A stretch of 64,000 nt of DNA from Adiantum capillus-veneris (GCA_014529385.2 CM043945.1:154224741-154288740), one strand, 5' to 3'; counted from the first letter of the stretch, positions 31,988 to 43,636 are shown. Numbers and translations are program-made. Notes: generated by a model not told the origin, from the sequence alone.

Positions 31988-32176
31988 TGAAGGGGATCGG
32001 GGAGCACCACACACGAAGAGTGAGAGAGAGAGGAGACACACGACACACAGATATGGGTGGGGAGACTCAAAGAGTGAGCAGCCCCCTATACACTTATGCT
32101 ATGTATAAGGTATACAAGTCAGTGGGTGCCCAGACTCTGGGCGGCCGGGCAAGGCACAGGCGCTTATACCCCAACA
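31988..32176 (-). repeat. G3 5' LTR, 189 bp, inserted in G1 RT
   Basis: On the plus strand it runs TGAAGGGGATCGG to ATACCCCAACA. It joins G1 RT immediately after the codons for [10 protein letters not shown], which dates its insertion after G1. TATA-like words lie at about 32100-32115. The other LTR and the target duplication are not found. Confidence 0.8.
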
Positions 32177-33119
32177 GCGGGCGCATTGGTTAACCCAAAA
32201 GGCATAATAAAAAACGTGTAGTTTCCAAACCTTGTTCGGAATGCAGTGTTGGGTATATTAGCAAGTCGAATATGTACTTGGTGATAACCCAATCGCAAGT
32301 CTATTTTTGTAAAAATACGAGCATGAGTGAGCTTGTCAAACAACTCCTCCACACGTGGCAATGGGTACTTGTTCTTAACCGTAACCGCATTTAAGCCACG
32401 GTAGTCTATGAACATGCGTATACTACCATCTTTTTCCTTCACTAATAGGATCGGAGAAGCCCATGGTTAAGAGCTAGGTTGGATAAGTCCTTTTCTAAGA
32501 TAGTCAGCAAGCTAAGGTTCCACCTCAGCAACTTCAGAATAACTCATCCGATAGGGTGGTTTACTTATTGGTTTACTGCCTGCAACCATGTCGATGCTAT
32601 GTTGCATCGATCGTGTAGGCAGTAATCTTGATGGAAAATCATTAGGAAAAACATCGTGAAATTCCTTTAATAAATTTTTTAAGTCACTAGCAACCTTTGC
32701 TTGTTGAGAAGTAGTCTTTGGTGGAAGAGATGAGAGAGAAGCATGCGGCATTGAGGAATGTTCAATAGATTCAAAATTGGAAAGAAAATGAGACAATGAC
32801 TAACACAAGAAAACTTGATCTATTTCATTATCAGAAAGGAGCTGCAGAAGCTCGGCTGTACATATCAGTGGTGAGGAAGGCACATCCTTCTCTCCTAACA
32901 ACAACACATGTGCGCCATGGGATTCAAACATTAAGCTGTTGTGATTGTAGTTACGCTTTAGTGATGGTCCTAGGCTATGCAATCAATCCCGACCAAGTAC
33001 CACATCTGCCCTCTCCATGTTCATTACCTGAAAATACAAGGATGTGGAGTAGACTTGAGTATCCCAGATTTCGGCATCATAATCATTCATCATTGCTACC
33101 TTGTAGTGGTGGGAACTCG
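32177..33119 (-). pseudogene. Gypsy G1 protease end and reverse transcriptase start
   Basis: Element-sense order is HYKVAMMNDYDAEIWD, ADVVLGRDWLHSLGPSL (end of the retropepsin domain, about 32950-33010), a linker (LKEFHDVFPNDFPSRLLP, about 32650), then RT with [38 protein letters not shown] and [10 protein letters not shown]. The RT stops there because the G3 LTR is inserted. The right edge ends in ACTCG (33115-33119), the target duplication shared with 43825-43829. This piece is therefore the continuation of the protease that stops at 43825 (and 6480 in unit A). A few stops interrupt it, for example between AEVEP and LADYLRK. Confidence 0.85.
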
Positions 33120-33306
33120 TGTCAGAACAAGGGTTCCGTAGGGGCAAGCCCCAAACCTAAGAACTAGGGATGCTAGACCATAGGATACTCCTCCGGCCAA
33201 CCGCCCATTATATAGGAGGGCTCCTAGCCCCTTGTCCTAGACAGATCCCTTGTCCACTTTGTCTAGCCCCACCCCTGGCCGTAGTTCCTAACCACCCTAG
33301 TCCTAG
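33120..33306. repeat. Chimeric, partly inverted G2 LTR fragment
   Basis: Bases 33120-33157 (TGTCAGAACAAGGG to CCCCAAACC) are the 3'-terminal part of the plus-strand LTR in inverted orientation. From TAAGAACTAGGG (33158) the sequence continues as a normal LTR in the opposite sense up to CCTAGTCCTAG, and lacks exactly the part found inverted. The LTR itself contains TAAGAACTAGGG near one end and the near-complement CCCTAGTCCTTA near the other, which provides the switch point. Confidence 0.75.
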
Positions 33307-33492
33307 TGTAAGAACTAGGGATGCTAGACCATAGGATTCTCCTCCCAACCCCGCATTATATAGGCGGGCTCCTAGCCCCTTGCCCTAGACGGATCCCCTG
33401 TCCACACTGTCTAGCCCAGCCACTGGCCATCGTTCGTGACCACCCTAGTCCTTAGGTTTTGGCCTTTCCCCTACGGAACCCTTGTCCTAGCA
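33307..33492 (-). repeat. G2 3' LTR
   Basis: On the plus strand it runs TGTAAGAACTAGGG to TTGTCCTAGCA, 186 bp, homologous along its length to 43638-43824 including the ATTATATAGG word. On the minus strand it is preceded by a purine tract (about 33493-33509, CCTTAAGGGGGAAG), as expected for a 3' LTR. Confidence 0.85.
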
Positions 33493-33640
33493 TTACTTCC
33501 CCCTTAAGGAAGAGTTTTTGTCCTCAAAAATACGTGGTAATATTTGCGTAAGAACACTGATGTCTTCTTTATTGACGTCCCATACGTGGGCTAGTTGTCC
33601 ATATGACTGATACTTGGTGCAGTGAGAGGAGGTTCAATGA
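33493..33640 (-). pseudogene. G2 pol C-terminal end and polypurine tract
   Basis: The minus strand codes YGQLAHVWDVNKEDISVL and RIFEDKNSSLRGK before a stop, directly next to the purine tract and the LTR. Endings of the type EDKxSSLREG are common in plant gypsy polyproteins. Upstream pol is not recognisable. Confidence 0.5.
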
Positions 33641-36246
33641 AACCAAGAGCAACATCTTGATTTTCAACATTGTTGTCCTGTTGCAACCACTTGTATCTAA
33701 ATGGAAACTCAATTTACAACTCACTTGAGTACTTTAAAGGAGTAATCAAAAAAATGAAAGAAAACCTTGGCGTAACTTTCCATGCAGTTGTGAGCAAGAT
33801 TTCCAACTCGCACGAGTATCTTGAAAAGCTCATAGCTACTGAGGGATAGAATAGGGAGTGTCCTCATGTCATTCTTTTGAACAGTTTCGAACACATAAAA
33901 CTACATCTTCATCCCTAATGAAGGTTACTTGCCAACACACTTTGTCAGCACGGCGGGGGTTTCACTATATTTAAGACCACTATATCACGTGCGTTCATGC
34001 TCTTTTTCTAAAATCCCTATTTTGTGAATTTTCTAGGAAATATAATGAACCCTTTTCTTTTAAATTCTGTAAATTTTTTGAGATTTGTAAAAAACATATC
34101 CTTATGTAAATTTATTTCTGTAAGTTTTAAGGGATTTAAATACCCTTCTGTTGCACTCACGTGATAGGTCACATACTATATAAGGTAAACCCCCGGGTCA
34201 ACACACCTATTAGGTCCTTGACTTTTGAAACTATTGAAACGGTATCCACCCCCACCACAACAGGTGTTCAAAGTTGAAAACCTCACTTAAGCAAATTCTA
34301 CAATAGGGAGAGCATCACCCATTCCGAATTTGTTGTGCTAAGTATGTATGCTATTAGCAAATTCTTTAGCAAAAAATACTTGTAATGTGCCCATCCAACA
34401 AGGAATAAATAGCAGCAGTAAGAGTGAGGTGCTTTTCCCCAACCACTTACAAATAGTCTTCCAGACTATCGATAAATCATGACTCAACCATTGAGCATCC
34501 AGCCATATATTTGATATCAATTGAAGACAACCAACTAGTTTGAAATCGGGTTGGACTAGAGAAGCTCATAGAGTTTAGACCACCCAACCACAGACACCCA
34601 TCCTGAGCCAGTAGCTTGTATGGCAGGGTGTAAACTCATAATAAAGTTGCAGTAGAGATTGCACTTGTAGTACAGAAAGGTGCAGAAAGAATAAAGTCCA
34701 TGAATTTTCATGCCGCTCCAAATAAATTTTAGTGTTGAATACTAGGGCCCATAACACCTAGTGTGCATGCATTTAACACAAACTTATCCAAACCACAATT
34801 CCATGACGAGACTTTCCATGGTAAATACAGGAAATCCTGGCAACAAAAGTTGGACCATAACAGAATGTGACAACCCAATCACACCTAGGTACCAACTATG
34901 AGACATTCTCATGAACGTAGCATATTTGGCTATATGTAGAAACGAACCTCCGTTAAGGTGGTTTCACAGCACTTGTAATCGGAACAATTCTGTACTTAGT
35001 ACCCGACGATTTCTTGCCACTGAAATTGTTCCTGATACGGTGTGATCCAAATGGTCAAATAAACCAATGCGACCAGCACGTAGGGACTTTGTCGCGACAC
35101 ATCGTTAGGAATTAGGTTCCAGTGTCAGTTCCAGAGACTCATTTTCACCACATGTGGAATATGTCTGAAATAAGGATGGCAAAGAAAGCGACGTCCATCA
35201 AGAAAAAATTGTACTTGTGTGTGGAGAAAACTATGAACACTCCGCGACGCAAGTGAGAGGGGCCCTCATTATCATTGCTCCACACTGGCTAAACCGAACT
35301 CCTTGAGTTTCTAGACCACGTTGTGTCGCATGTGACAACATGTGCCAAATAGAACCGTAGCATGTAGGTCTGTAATTGTTGCAACAAGATTCAAAACCAT
35401 GAAGGTATCTTGATGAATAGGGAAGGGAGAAAATAAAAATATTTTCTCAAAATGCTATGCTCTTCCATGACCTTGTCACCTGGCTAAAGAGAAAGCTGGA
35501 TGGAAGCCTTTTAGTGCAAACATCCGGTTACATAACACAAACAAGCTTAAAATATATCCAAAAAACATTTACTTGCGAGGAGGTGGAAAGTACCTAATAC
35601 TTACCCGGAAGTCAAGTACAACCCGAAACGTGTAAGTGTACTATATCAAAATTTCTTTGAGATTAGAGAAGAGAAACAAATTGAACTTGGGACTCTGGGT
35701 GTTGCCTTGGCAATCCAAACCCCTGGGTATATCTTACCAAACCAACCCCCCTGGTGAAAGGGTGAAAAGAACCTTTGGACTATCCCTTGACAGATAGTTT
35801 TTCTTAAAAGACAAAGTGTGAGGGTGTCCAAAAATGACCATCAACACGTAGCGTGTGATTTAGTAATCACATATGTGGTCATACGACAAAAATTTTCACC
35901 TATATGCACGCCTAGTGCGATAGAGAAAACATGAGATCCATGCTGGTCAGGACTCCGAGCTCTTATGGATAGCCATGCTGTTTGAAATGCTTGTTGCATC
36001 TATACGTTGTGTTATAGATCAGCCTATGTGAGTGGAAGTTCATAAAAAACTAACTCAATCTTTGCACCAAAACATGCTTTCAAAATACCCAAACATATGT
36101 AATGGCAAGCTCTTGCTAGGCCATTATTAGCAATGGGGAGTTCACTAGGTAGATTTTGTTCAAGCTGGAGAACAATCACCCAGGGAATGCTAACAGTTGG
36201 GTCTTACCCTAGATCTGACAACAACTCTTAACCAGCATGTGTGGCT
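33641..36246. other. 2.6 kb without recognised content
   Basis: Lies between the G2 pol end and the copia 5' LTR. I looked for retroviral, PPR, DNA transposon and host protein words on both strands and found none I would defend. The longest frames are about 60 codons. It may be decayed G2 pol or an older insertion. Confidence 0.5.
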
Positions 36247-36567
36247 TGTTGAGATGTCGATCTCTACACCTTGAGCTGGCATCCACTACGGGTCTTGGCC
36301 GCTTACGGCATTTACTCACTGGCGCGTTAGGTGACCGACACGGAGGATCTCTGCCAGTGATTCTACAGCTGGACTACACTTATAGTGCCAGCCTAGTACG
36401 CTTCTAGTGAGTTCACACTTAGTGACCGCATGTACATATGTGCTACTTTTCAGCTTTAGCACTTAGTCATTTTGTACTCTCTTTTCTTAGAGAAGAAGAA
36501 GAAGCTTTCCATCTCTGTGTGCTTTGTGCTTGTCTTGTGTATCTCTCTTGCATCCTCATTATTTACA
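36247..36567 (+). repeat. Copia 5' LTR (copy B)
   Basis: It begins TGTTGAGATGTCG and ends ATTTACA immediately before the primer site. It differs from the 3' LTR by clustered changes such as GCGCGTTAGGTGACC against GCACGTCAGGTGATC and the loss of the terminal CA in the latter. Confidence 0.93.
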
Positions 36568-36579
36568 TGGTATCAGAGC
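36568..36579 (+). promoter_or_regulatory. Copia primer binding site
   Basis: TGGTATCAGAGC abuts the 5' LTR and is complementary to initiator-Met tRNA, the usual primer of plant copia elements. Confidence 0.95.
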
Positions 36580-36814
36580 CTGGTGCAGGCAAGAGAGGCT
36601 AAGAGAGCAAGAGCATCACAATCCCTTCGTTCGCACAAGTTTCTGAACAGGTCTCCAAAGTGCAGTATATAGAGATTTACTGTACAAGTACAGTGGTTGT
36701 ATGTACGCTGTGGACACTCGTTGAGTGTAGAAAGCGTTACAGGTACCACGATAGCAGGTTCCACAGATTTGCAGGTTTTTGCAGATTGCAGCTATTTTGT
36801 CTTAGTGGTTCAAG

Positions 36815-37372
36815 ATGTCTGACGGTTTCAGTCAGATTGTTACTAAGAAGCTTGAGAAAAATAACTACCCTACATGGAAGTTCAGAATAACAAATTTCCT
36901 AAAAGGAAAAGGTTATTGGGACTATGTAGAAGGAGACAATGAAAAGGAACCAGAGATTCCCGAGGCAAATGCTACAGCAGAACAAAGGAAAGCTTTGAGG
37001 GACTGGCAACAAGGCCAGAGCAAAGTGATGTATTGGCTTTCTATGACCATCACAGATGGCATGATGGGCTATCTACAGGATGCTGAAACCCCCGCCATTG
37101 CATGGAGAAACTTAGGCAGAGTGTTCGAGGTGAACACCAAGTCCAGGAAGCTTCAACTAAAGTCGGAGCTAAATCAGGTTAAGAGAAACAACCTCTCAAT
37201 CAATGATTATTCCTTGAAGATCAAGAGTATCATTGAGGCTCTTGGATCTATTAAAGTCTCAGTGGAAGACGATGACATTGTCCGTGCATGCTGGGATGGT
37301 CTAGGAGATGAGTATGTACATTTCAGGTCTTCCATGAATACAAGAGACGAAATCCCCGTGTTCCAAGATTGA
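36815..37372 (+). CDS. Copia gag N-terminal part (copy B)
   Basis: ATG at 36815 opens a 185-codon frame starting MSDGFSQIVTKKLEKNNYPT, then WKFRITNFLKGKGYWDYVEG, LSINDYSLKIKSIIEALGSI and DDDIVRACWDGLGDEYVHF. This matches the retrotransposon gag (UBN2/DUF4219-like) architecture of plant copia. The frame ends early at 37370-37372 because one T is missing relative to copy A (GATTGATT against GATTTGATT). Even with that base it would reach a TAG near 37441. An intact gag would form the particle shell around element RNA. Confidence 0.9.
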   Translation: MSDGFSQIVTKKLEKNNYPTWKFRITNFLKGKGYWDYVEGDNEKEPEIPEANATAEQRKALRDWQQGQSKVMYWLSMTITDGMMGYLQDAETPAIAWRNLGRVFEVNTKSRKLQLKSELNQVKRNNLSINDYSLKIKSIIEALGSIKVSVEDDDIVRACWDGLGDEYVHFRSSMNTRDEIPVFQD

Positions 37373-38224
37373 TTTCTATGCTTATTCTGGAGGAGAAGAA
37401 CCTTGACACATCTTCTTCTCATGGCAGAAATAATTCTGAATAGGCCTTCTATTCTAACTCCAATAGAGGTAGAGGTACGTAGAGGTCGTGGTCGAGGCCC
37501 AAGGGGTTGCAGGGGCCAATTTCTGGAAGGTCAATCAAATCAAAACAATACAGGTGGCAGGGGAAACCAGTCTCAAGGCAGGGGGAGTCAAAGAGGTCGT
37601 GGTGCAGGATCAAGCAGCAGCAGCAGCAACATACTCCAGATGGCAGAGAATGTTGGACTTGTGGTGAAAGAGGTCACATGTCACGTGACTGTCCAAAGGG
37701 AAAAGCAAGTGGAAAGAGAGAACAGGGCAACTATGCATCTACTAGCAGAGATGCAGATGACAACAAAAACGAGCGCATGTTTGTTATGCAGCATGTAATG
37801 AATACAATGACTGCAGAGAATTCCACCCAAGATGATGTTTGGTATGTGGATTGAGGTGCCTCTAATCACATGACGTCTCGTGGAGAGTGGTTTAGAGATA
37901 TGCGCAAACCAGATGTGTCAGGCTATGTGCAGACAGGAGATGACACAGCTCACCCCATTGCTCATGTAGGGGACATACCTCTAAATACGAAGAGTGGGAA
38001 ATCAAAGTACTTAGCAGATGTACTTCATGTCCCAAACATTACAAAGAATCTTGTTTCTGTTGGACAAATGGTTGAGGGGTTTGCAGGTTCGCTTCAATCC
38101 GAATGGCTGTTATGTAGAAGATTTCCAGAATGGTTGTAAGCTGATCACAGAGGGCAAATGTGTGGGAAGAATGTTTATGCTGAATGTAGACATGCCTGAG
38201 GTAAAAGCTGCATTATTTTCATAG
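37373..38224 (+). pseudogene. Copia gag end and protease, broken (copy B)
   Basis: Same content as 1-883: RG-rich tail, zinc knuckle CWTCGERGHMSRDC (about 37653-37695), protease block with TGA at 37852-37854 in the active-site triad, and TAG at 38222-38224. Differences from A include a longer AGC run near 37612 and loss of bases near 38075 that shift the frame within the protease. Confidence 0.88.
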
Positions 38225-38236
38225 GGCACAGATGTT

Positions 38237-39277
38237 GTGGCTGATGTTGACATTTGGCACAAACGCATTGGCCATGTCAATGAGCAGAGATTGCGCAGCA
38301 TGCAATCAAAACAGATTGCAAAAGGTTTGCCCAAATTCAAGGTGGATGGTATGCATAAAGTGTGTGCAGCATGCCAGTTTGGAAAACAGTCAAAGGGCTC
38401 ATTTCCACATGTACGCAATGTATGTAAAAAGCCACTTCAGGTGGTGCACACAGATGTTTGGGGTCCAACCGATATTGCAAGTATACATGGCTGCAGGTAT
38501 TATGTCTCTTTCATCGATGACCATACAAGGAAAGTATGGGTCTACTTCATGCGTAACAAAAGTGAAGTGTTTGGTCACTTTCAGGACTTCAAAGTCATGA
38601 TTGAGAAGGAGAAAAATATGCAAATCAAGACATTGAGGTCAGATGGAGGGCGAGAGTACTTCTCCAATGATTTTTTAGATTTTCTGCGAATGCATGGTAT
38701 ACGCAGGCAGTTTACATGCAGATATACTCCACAGCAGAATGGGGTCGCAGAAAGGAAAAACAGGCACATTGCAGAGGTTGCACGTGCATTGATGAATGAG
38801 AAGAACATGCCTCATCATTTCTGGGCTGAAGCTGTAAATACAGCTGTGTACATTATGAACAGGACACCTACAGCTGCGGTGCATGATGTAACACCTGAGG
38901 AAAAGTTTATAGGTACAAAGCCTAATTTGGCACACTTGAAAGTGTTTGGCTGCATAGCTTACATGCATGTACCAGATGAGTTGCGTAGGAAATTGTATCC
39001 TAAAGCAGAGAAATGTATTCTTGTGGGATATTCCCTTGAACAAAAGGGGTACAGGTGCTACAATCCTACTACACGAGAATTACGAGTGAGCAGAGATGTA
39101 GTCTTTGATGAGATGAGCAGCTGGTACAATAATGCACATGGCACTATTGGGGCTGATGTAAAAGATGATGTGGTTGTACAAAATGTGAGGCCACAGTCAC
39201 AGGTTTTGAGTGGACCACAAGAGTCCTCTTCTCGTGGCTCTGTTGAGAAGCCATGGAATGGTAGACTATGTACATAG
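38237..39277 (+). CDS. Copia GAG-pre-integrase and integrase, intact frame (copy B)
   Basis: A 346-codon frame with WHKRIGHVN, a zinc-binding H-H-C-C arrangement ending CAACQFGK, then the DDE catalytic residues in HTDVWGP, RSDGGREYFS and QQNGVAERKNRH, and the C-terminal block VFGCIAYMHVP with KCILVGYS. In an intact element it inserts the cDNA into nuclear DNA. The same region in copy A is frameshifted, so B preserves integrase while A preserves RT-RNase H. TAG at 39275-39277 and TAG just upstream isolate it from the rest of the polyprotein. Confidence 0.92.
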   Translation: MADVDIWHKRIGHVNEQRLRSMQSKQIAKGLPKFKVDGMHKVCAACQFGKQSKGSFPHVRNVCKKPLQVVHTDVWGPTDIASIHGCRYYVSFIDDHTRKVWVYFMRNKSEVFGHFQDFKVMIEKEKNMQIKTLRSDGGREYFSNDFLDFLRMHGIRRQFTCRYTPQQNGVAERKNRHIAEVARALMNEKNMPHHFWAEAVNTAVYIMNRTPTAAVHDVTPEEKFIGTKPNLAHLKVFGCIAYMHVPDELRRKLYPKAEKCILVGYSLEQKGYRCYNPTTRELRVSRDVVFDEMSSWYNNAHGTIGADVKDDVVVQNVRPQSQVLSGPQESSSRGSVEKPWNGRLCT

Positions 39278-39346
39278 GTTACTCCACCAGCAGGTACAGG
39301 GAATGTATCACGAAAAGGAAAGGAAAAGGTTGATGAACCTCCCCTT

Positions 39347-41169
39347 ATGGTTGATGCATCATCAGGTTTTTCACATGTAAACATGGATTCAGATGGTTCT
39401 GAACAAAGTCTTGATGAGGAATTTGGAATTCCGGCTATCAGGACACCTGGTGTAAGGAAAGTACAAGAAGATGCTAGAGGACAAAGGAGTGACCCAGGAC
39501 CGCGCAGATCTAACAGAGTCAAAAATCCAGTTCAGAAATTGACTTATGATGGGTATCTAGCGCATCACCAAGCCTACATGGCTAAGGTGATACAGGATGT
39601 GGAGCCCACATGTTTTGAGGATGCAGTTGGAAATGTGCATTGGGATGATGCAATGAATGAAGAGATGGCTGCATTGGAAGCAAATGACACATGGGAGTTG
39701 GTGCCATTGCCAAGTGGCAAGAAAGCTATTGGCTGTAAATGGGTGTATAAAACCAAGCATAAGGCTGATGGTAACATTGAGCATCACAAGGCAAGGCTGG
39801 TCGCAAAGGGTTATGCACAGACGTATGGCATAGACTATGAGGAGACCTTTGCTCCAGTGGCAAAGATGACGACTGTGAGAGCTGTCATAGCAGTGGCTAC
39901 ATCTAGAGGATGGATTATGCATCAAATGGATGTAAAGAATGCCTTCTTGAATGGTGAGTTGCAAGAGGAAGTGTATATGGATCAGCCACCTGGTTATGTC
40001 GATCCAGGTTACCCAGATTATGTATGCAGGCTTCTCAAAGCTTTGTATGGTTTGAAGCAGGGCTCTAGAGCATGGTATGACAGGATTGCCAAGTATCTTG
40101 TCAGTATTGGGTTTAGGAGAGCTCATGCAGATCATTCACTCTATGTACGTGAGAGTGATGTGGGGATTGTGGTCATTACCATATATGTAGATGACCTTAT
40201 TATTGTGGGTGACAATGCTATGGAGATTGACCATGTGAAGGGTCTTCTCAAACAGGAGTTTGAAATGAAATATTTGGGCGAGTTGCGCTACTTTCTTGGC
40301 ATTGAGGTGATCAGGACTCTAGAGGGTGTATGGCTGTCACAGAGACAGTATGCTTTGGACATGTTTTCAAAGTATGGTATGGCTGATTGTAAGCCGATTT
40401 CTATTCCCTTGCATGTGAATGCAAAGCTGAGTGCAGAGAAGGGTGATGTTGTTGAGGATGTCAACATGTACAGGAAGATGGTGGGTAGTCTAATCTACTT
40501 GACTATCACGAGGCCAGACTTGAGCTACACAGTAGGCTTGGAGAGTCAGTTCATGCAGCTTTCAAGGAAGCCACATTTGGATGGAGTACAACGCACACTT
40601 AGGTATGTGCAAGGGACTCTTGACTACGCATTGTTCTATGCAGCAGATGCACCATTAGCATTGTATGGGTATTCAGATGCAGATTGGGCAGGTAGCATTG
40701 TTGATAGGAGATCTACGAGTGGCTTCATGTTCTCTTTTGGGAGTGCTTCTGTTACTTGGAGCAGCAAAAAGCAGCCTACGGTTGCTTTATCGAGCACAGA
40801 GGCCGAGTACAGAGGTGCAGTAGTTGCGGCGTGCGAGGTAGCTTGGCTACGCACATTACTTGAGGACTTGGGAGTGCAGGTGGACCAGCCGATTGTCATT
40901 CATTGTGACAACCTCAGCAGCATGCAGTTGGCTAGGAACCCAGTGTTCCATGCTAGGACCAAAACATAGAGGTCCATTACCACTACGTTCGAGAGCGAGT
41001 GTTGGCGGGCAACATCGACTTGGTCTACGTCAGCACAGAGGAGCAGATAGAGGATATCTTTACCAAGGCCCTCGGAGCTGAGAAGCTTCGACGTTTCCAG
41101 ACTATGCTTGGACTCTGCGACATGCAGAGCTCGAGGGGGAGTGTTGAGATGTCGAGCTCTACACCTTGA
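39347..41169 (+). pseudogene. Copia RT-RNase H, frameshifted near the end (copy B)
   Basis: Identical in content to 2005-3831, with YVDD at about 40186-40197. A one-base deletion (ACCAAAACATAG here, ACCAAACACATAG in A) closes the frame at 40969 just after HARTK, removing the last RNase H motif. In the original frame the stop would be at 41167-41169, inside the 3' LTR. Confidence 0.92.
41130..41141 (+). promoter_or_regulatory. Copia polypurine tract (copy B)
   Basis: CTCGAGGGGGAG directly precedes the 3' LTR and is the expected plus-strand primer; it also encodes part of the polyprotein end. Confidence 0.85.
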
Positions 41170-41460
41170 GCTAGCATCCACTACGGGTCTTGGCCGCTTA
41201 CGGCATTTACTCACTGGCACGTCAGGTGATCGACACGGAGGATCTCTGCCAGTGATTCTACAGCTGGACTACACTTATAGTGCCAGCCTAGTACGCTTCT
41301 AGCAAGTTCACACTTAGTGACCGCATGTACATATGTGCTACTTTTCAGCTTTAGCACTTAGTCATTTTGTACTCTCTTTTCTGTGAAGAAGAAGAAGAAT
41401 CTTTCCATCTCTGTGTGCTTTGTGCTTGTCTTGTGTATCTCTCTTGCATCCTCATTCTTT
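41142..41460 (+). repeat. Copia 3' LTR (copy B)
   Basis: Begins TGTTGAGATGTCGAG and ends near CATTCTTTA. Nearly identical to 3801-4119; copy A lacks two bases (CT) near its start. Confidence 0.9.
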
Positions 41461-41628
41461 AATTAGTATTCAAATGACGAACCGAAGAAGACTAATTTGA
41501 ATGGCATCTTGGCCAAGTTCTAGCTGAGAGTGACAGCACCTTGGCTCAGGCTGACTCACAAGCAAAACATATTTCATAATCTAATTCACAAGGTTTTGCA
41601 TTATTTCCTTAATAAAACTTAGGAAATA

Positions 41629-41631
41629 TAG

Positions 41632-41711
<80 letters not shown>
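41629..41711. repeat. GATA/GA microsatellite (copy B)
   Basis: A GATA run followed by a GA array without the TGA interruption seen in copy A. The surrounding 41461-41985 has no gene. Confidence 0.95.
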
Positions 41712-41712
<1 letters not shown>

Positions 41713-41985
41713 ATGCTAGGGTGAGGAACATTCTGTAATTTACTACCTTGTATATGTTGTGCCCATGCTCATGTGCATCTTTTGCCTAGCGTATAGCTCA
41801 TCCTATAAGCATGAAACAACCTATCGTGATGACGCTCACATCGAGAGAGGTAACTGAAATCATATCGGGACCATCCTACTGTGTAAGGGACGAGGAGAAC
41901 TTAAATATGGCACTTTGTCTATGAAGTAAGGCCTAAATATAGGTTCCTTTTAGTGGTGTGTTGCGATGACAACAACAAAAGAAAA

Positions 41986-42577
41986 TTATGGAAAACAATT
42001 CATAACTAATATTTTCCTTAAGAGAGTGACTGTGTGAGGACGGAAGTGTACTTTATACCACCTGGGTAGCATGCTTTGCATAGAAAAGTGGAAGCCCATG
42101 GCTATCGTGACAGTCATAAACGTAAATGTTACTACAACCAAATCATCTTGTGCATGTTGGACCTCTTTGGTCATAACTCGTGGGTAGAAAACCTCTTGGG
42201 TTTTCGGCAAGTGAGAAGTTGATTCGGGTAGCATATTGAAAATTAATCGTGTGAGATTTTCCACTTGCGTAGCCAATATTTGGACCCATACAGCTAGCTT
42301 GCCAAATCGGGCCTCAAAAGTTTGGCAGTCCTGTCGAGTGACAAACTCCCTTGCATCCGGCAAGTTCCTTTCATCCTCCAGAATATCAAACACGCTCTAA
42401 GGAGGACGTGAAGATACTCGCGGAGAGAAAGATAGACTACCTGGGTATGCATCATCCGTCCCTGTTGCCACACGTGGGTAACCCTACGTGAGAGTATCCC
42501 GACACGGCATCCACAGGTGGAGCTGACTCCAAGTATTCAAAGTCAAACATGTGTTGATCATCAGTTTTCGCACTCAT
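41986..42577 (-). pseudogene. Gypsy G2 gag N-terminal region, decayed (copy B)
   Basis: Same as 4634-5227, with ATG at 42577-42575. Relative to A it has lost two bases near 42505 (ACACGGCATCC against ACACGCGGCATCC), which adds a frameshift. Confidence 0.58.
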
Positions 42578-43624
42578 GGTGAAAACGTGGTGTGCGAACA
42601 AAAGATAAAACCAAACCTTGGAGTAGAGAAATGCGCGTAGCCGTACCGAACGCAGAAACTCGTAGCAGAGGCCGGTGATTAGCCATGCTAATTACACCTG
42701 CGGTCGTAAAGAAGGTGAACTTCAAATCGCCAATGAAATTGAAGGTGTTGAAAAAATTGAGCTTCCCAAACAACTTGCTCGCATCGTATGCAGTCCAGCA
42801 AGTTGCAAGTCATCGCCGAATGCAAACTTAATGAACGATCTTGCAAACGCTCGTTGGAAATTTTTTATCCAATTTTTTTGGTTTTTAAACGCTGATTCTC
42901 AGCGAGCTCATAGCAGTTTGCGACAATTAACTGGATAATTATGTCTTCAATTGAACCGAACACCGAATTCAAAGCCGGATTGTAAATCCCAAGCAACTGT
43001 GAAATCAGCAATTAACTTGCAGGCGAGAATGCACTTGAAAGCACCGATCAATTCATAGTGGCCAACAACTGGGTTTGCATCTTATGCAATCGCCAAATCG
43101 ATTGAACTTTGTTGACTAATTTGCAAGTTTTCAAAACTGCAAAATCTGGTTTCCAGCAGACTCTGAATACTGAGTTATTCCTGATCAACAAGAGTTTGTG
43201 CTCGTTTGCCTTCCACCGGATCAAGAGAACTGAGGGGAAGCTTGACGCCCAAAAACAGCGTATGTAGAGGCTCTTGCAATGGCCACTAGGGTTGGCCAAG
43301 TGTGAGGGCCAACCTATGGTTTCTATAAAAAACAAAATTGACGAACTCTGTCTGCAGTCGAAATCAGCTAACTGCGTGATTCAAGAAGACGACAGGATCA
43401 CATAAAGGATGTGGCACCAGTGCAAGCTCATGGATTTGTTGTTTTTCCATAGCAATCCCAACGAGACTAACCTCATTCAGGTTCTGTGCAAGGCAAATTC
43501 CCGTTCCCGACTTAGGGTACTTGCACGCGCCAAGCTTCGGCCTTCTTCCTCCCCGACCTTGCTTGGTTGCATGCAACATGGATGAAAGCCAAAAACGTGC
43601 TTTACTTTATATTCTTAGCGTAAA
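42578..43624 (-). other. G2 untranslated leader (copy B)
   Basis: Non-coding leader between primer site and gag start, equivalent to 5228-6279; nothing else seen. Confidence 0.5.
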
Positions 43625-43636
43625 GCTCTGATACCA
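43625..43636 (-). promoter_or_regulatory. Primer binding site of G2 (copy B)
   Basis: Minus strand TGGTATCAGAGC next to the 5' LTR, as in copy A. Confidence 0.9.

Larger units (their letters stand above)
36247..41460 (+). mobile_element. Ty1/copia retrotransposon, full length (copy B)
   Basis: It has a 5' LTR, primer site, gag, protease, integrase, RT, RNase H, polypurine tract and 3' LTR in order, 5.2 kb in all. The same element, truncated by the window edge, is at 1-4119. The flanks (TGGCT on the left, ATTAG or TTAGT on the right) do not form a target duplication. The two LTRs differ by about 12 changes in 320 bases. Shared stops make it non-autonomous. Confidence 0.95.

Noticed and set aside
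36000-36246. PPR-like or other gene fragment left of the copia element
   Set aside because: Only a few suggestive residues; no repeat spacing or continuous frame.
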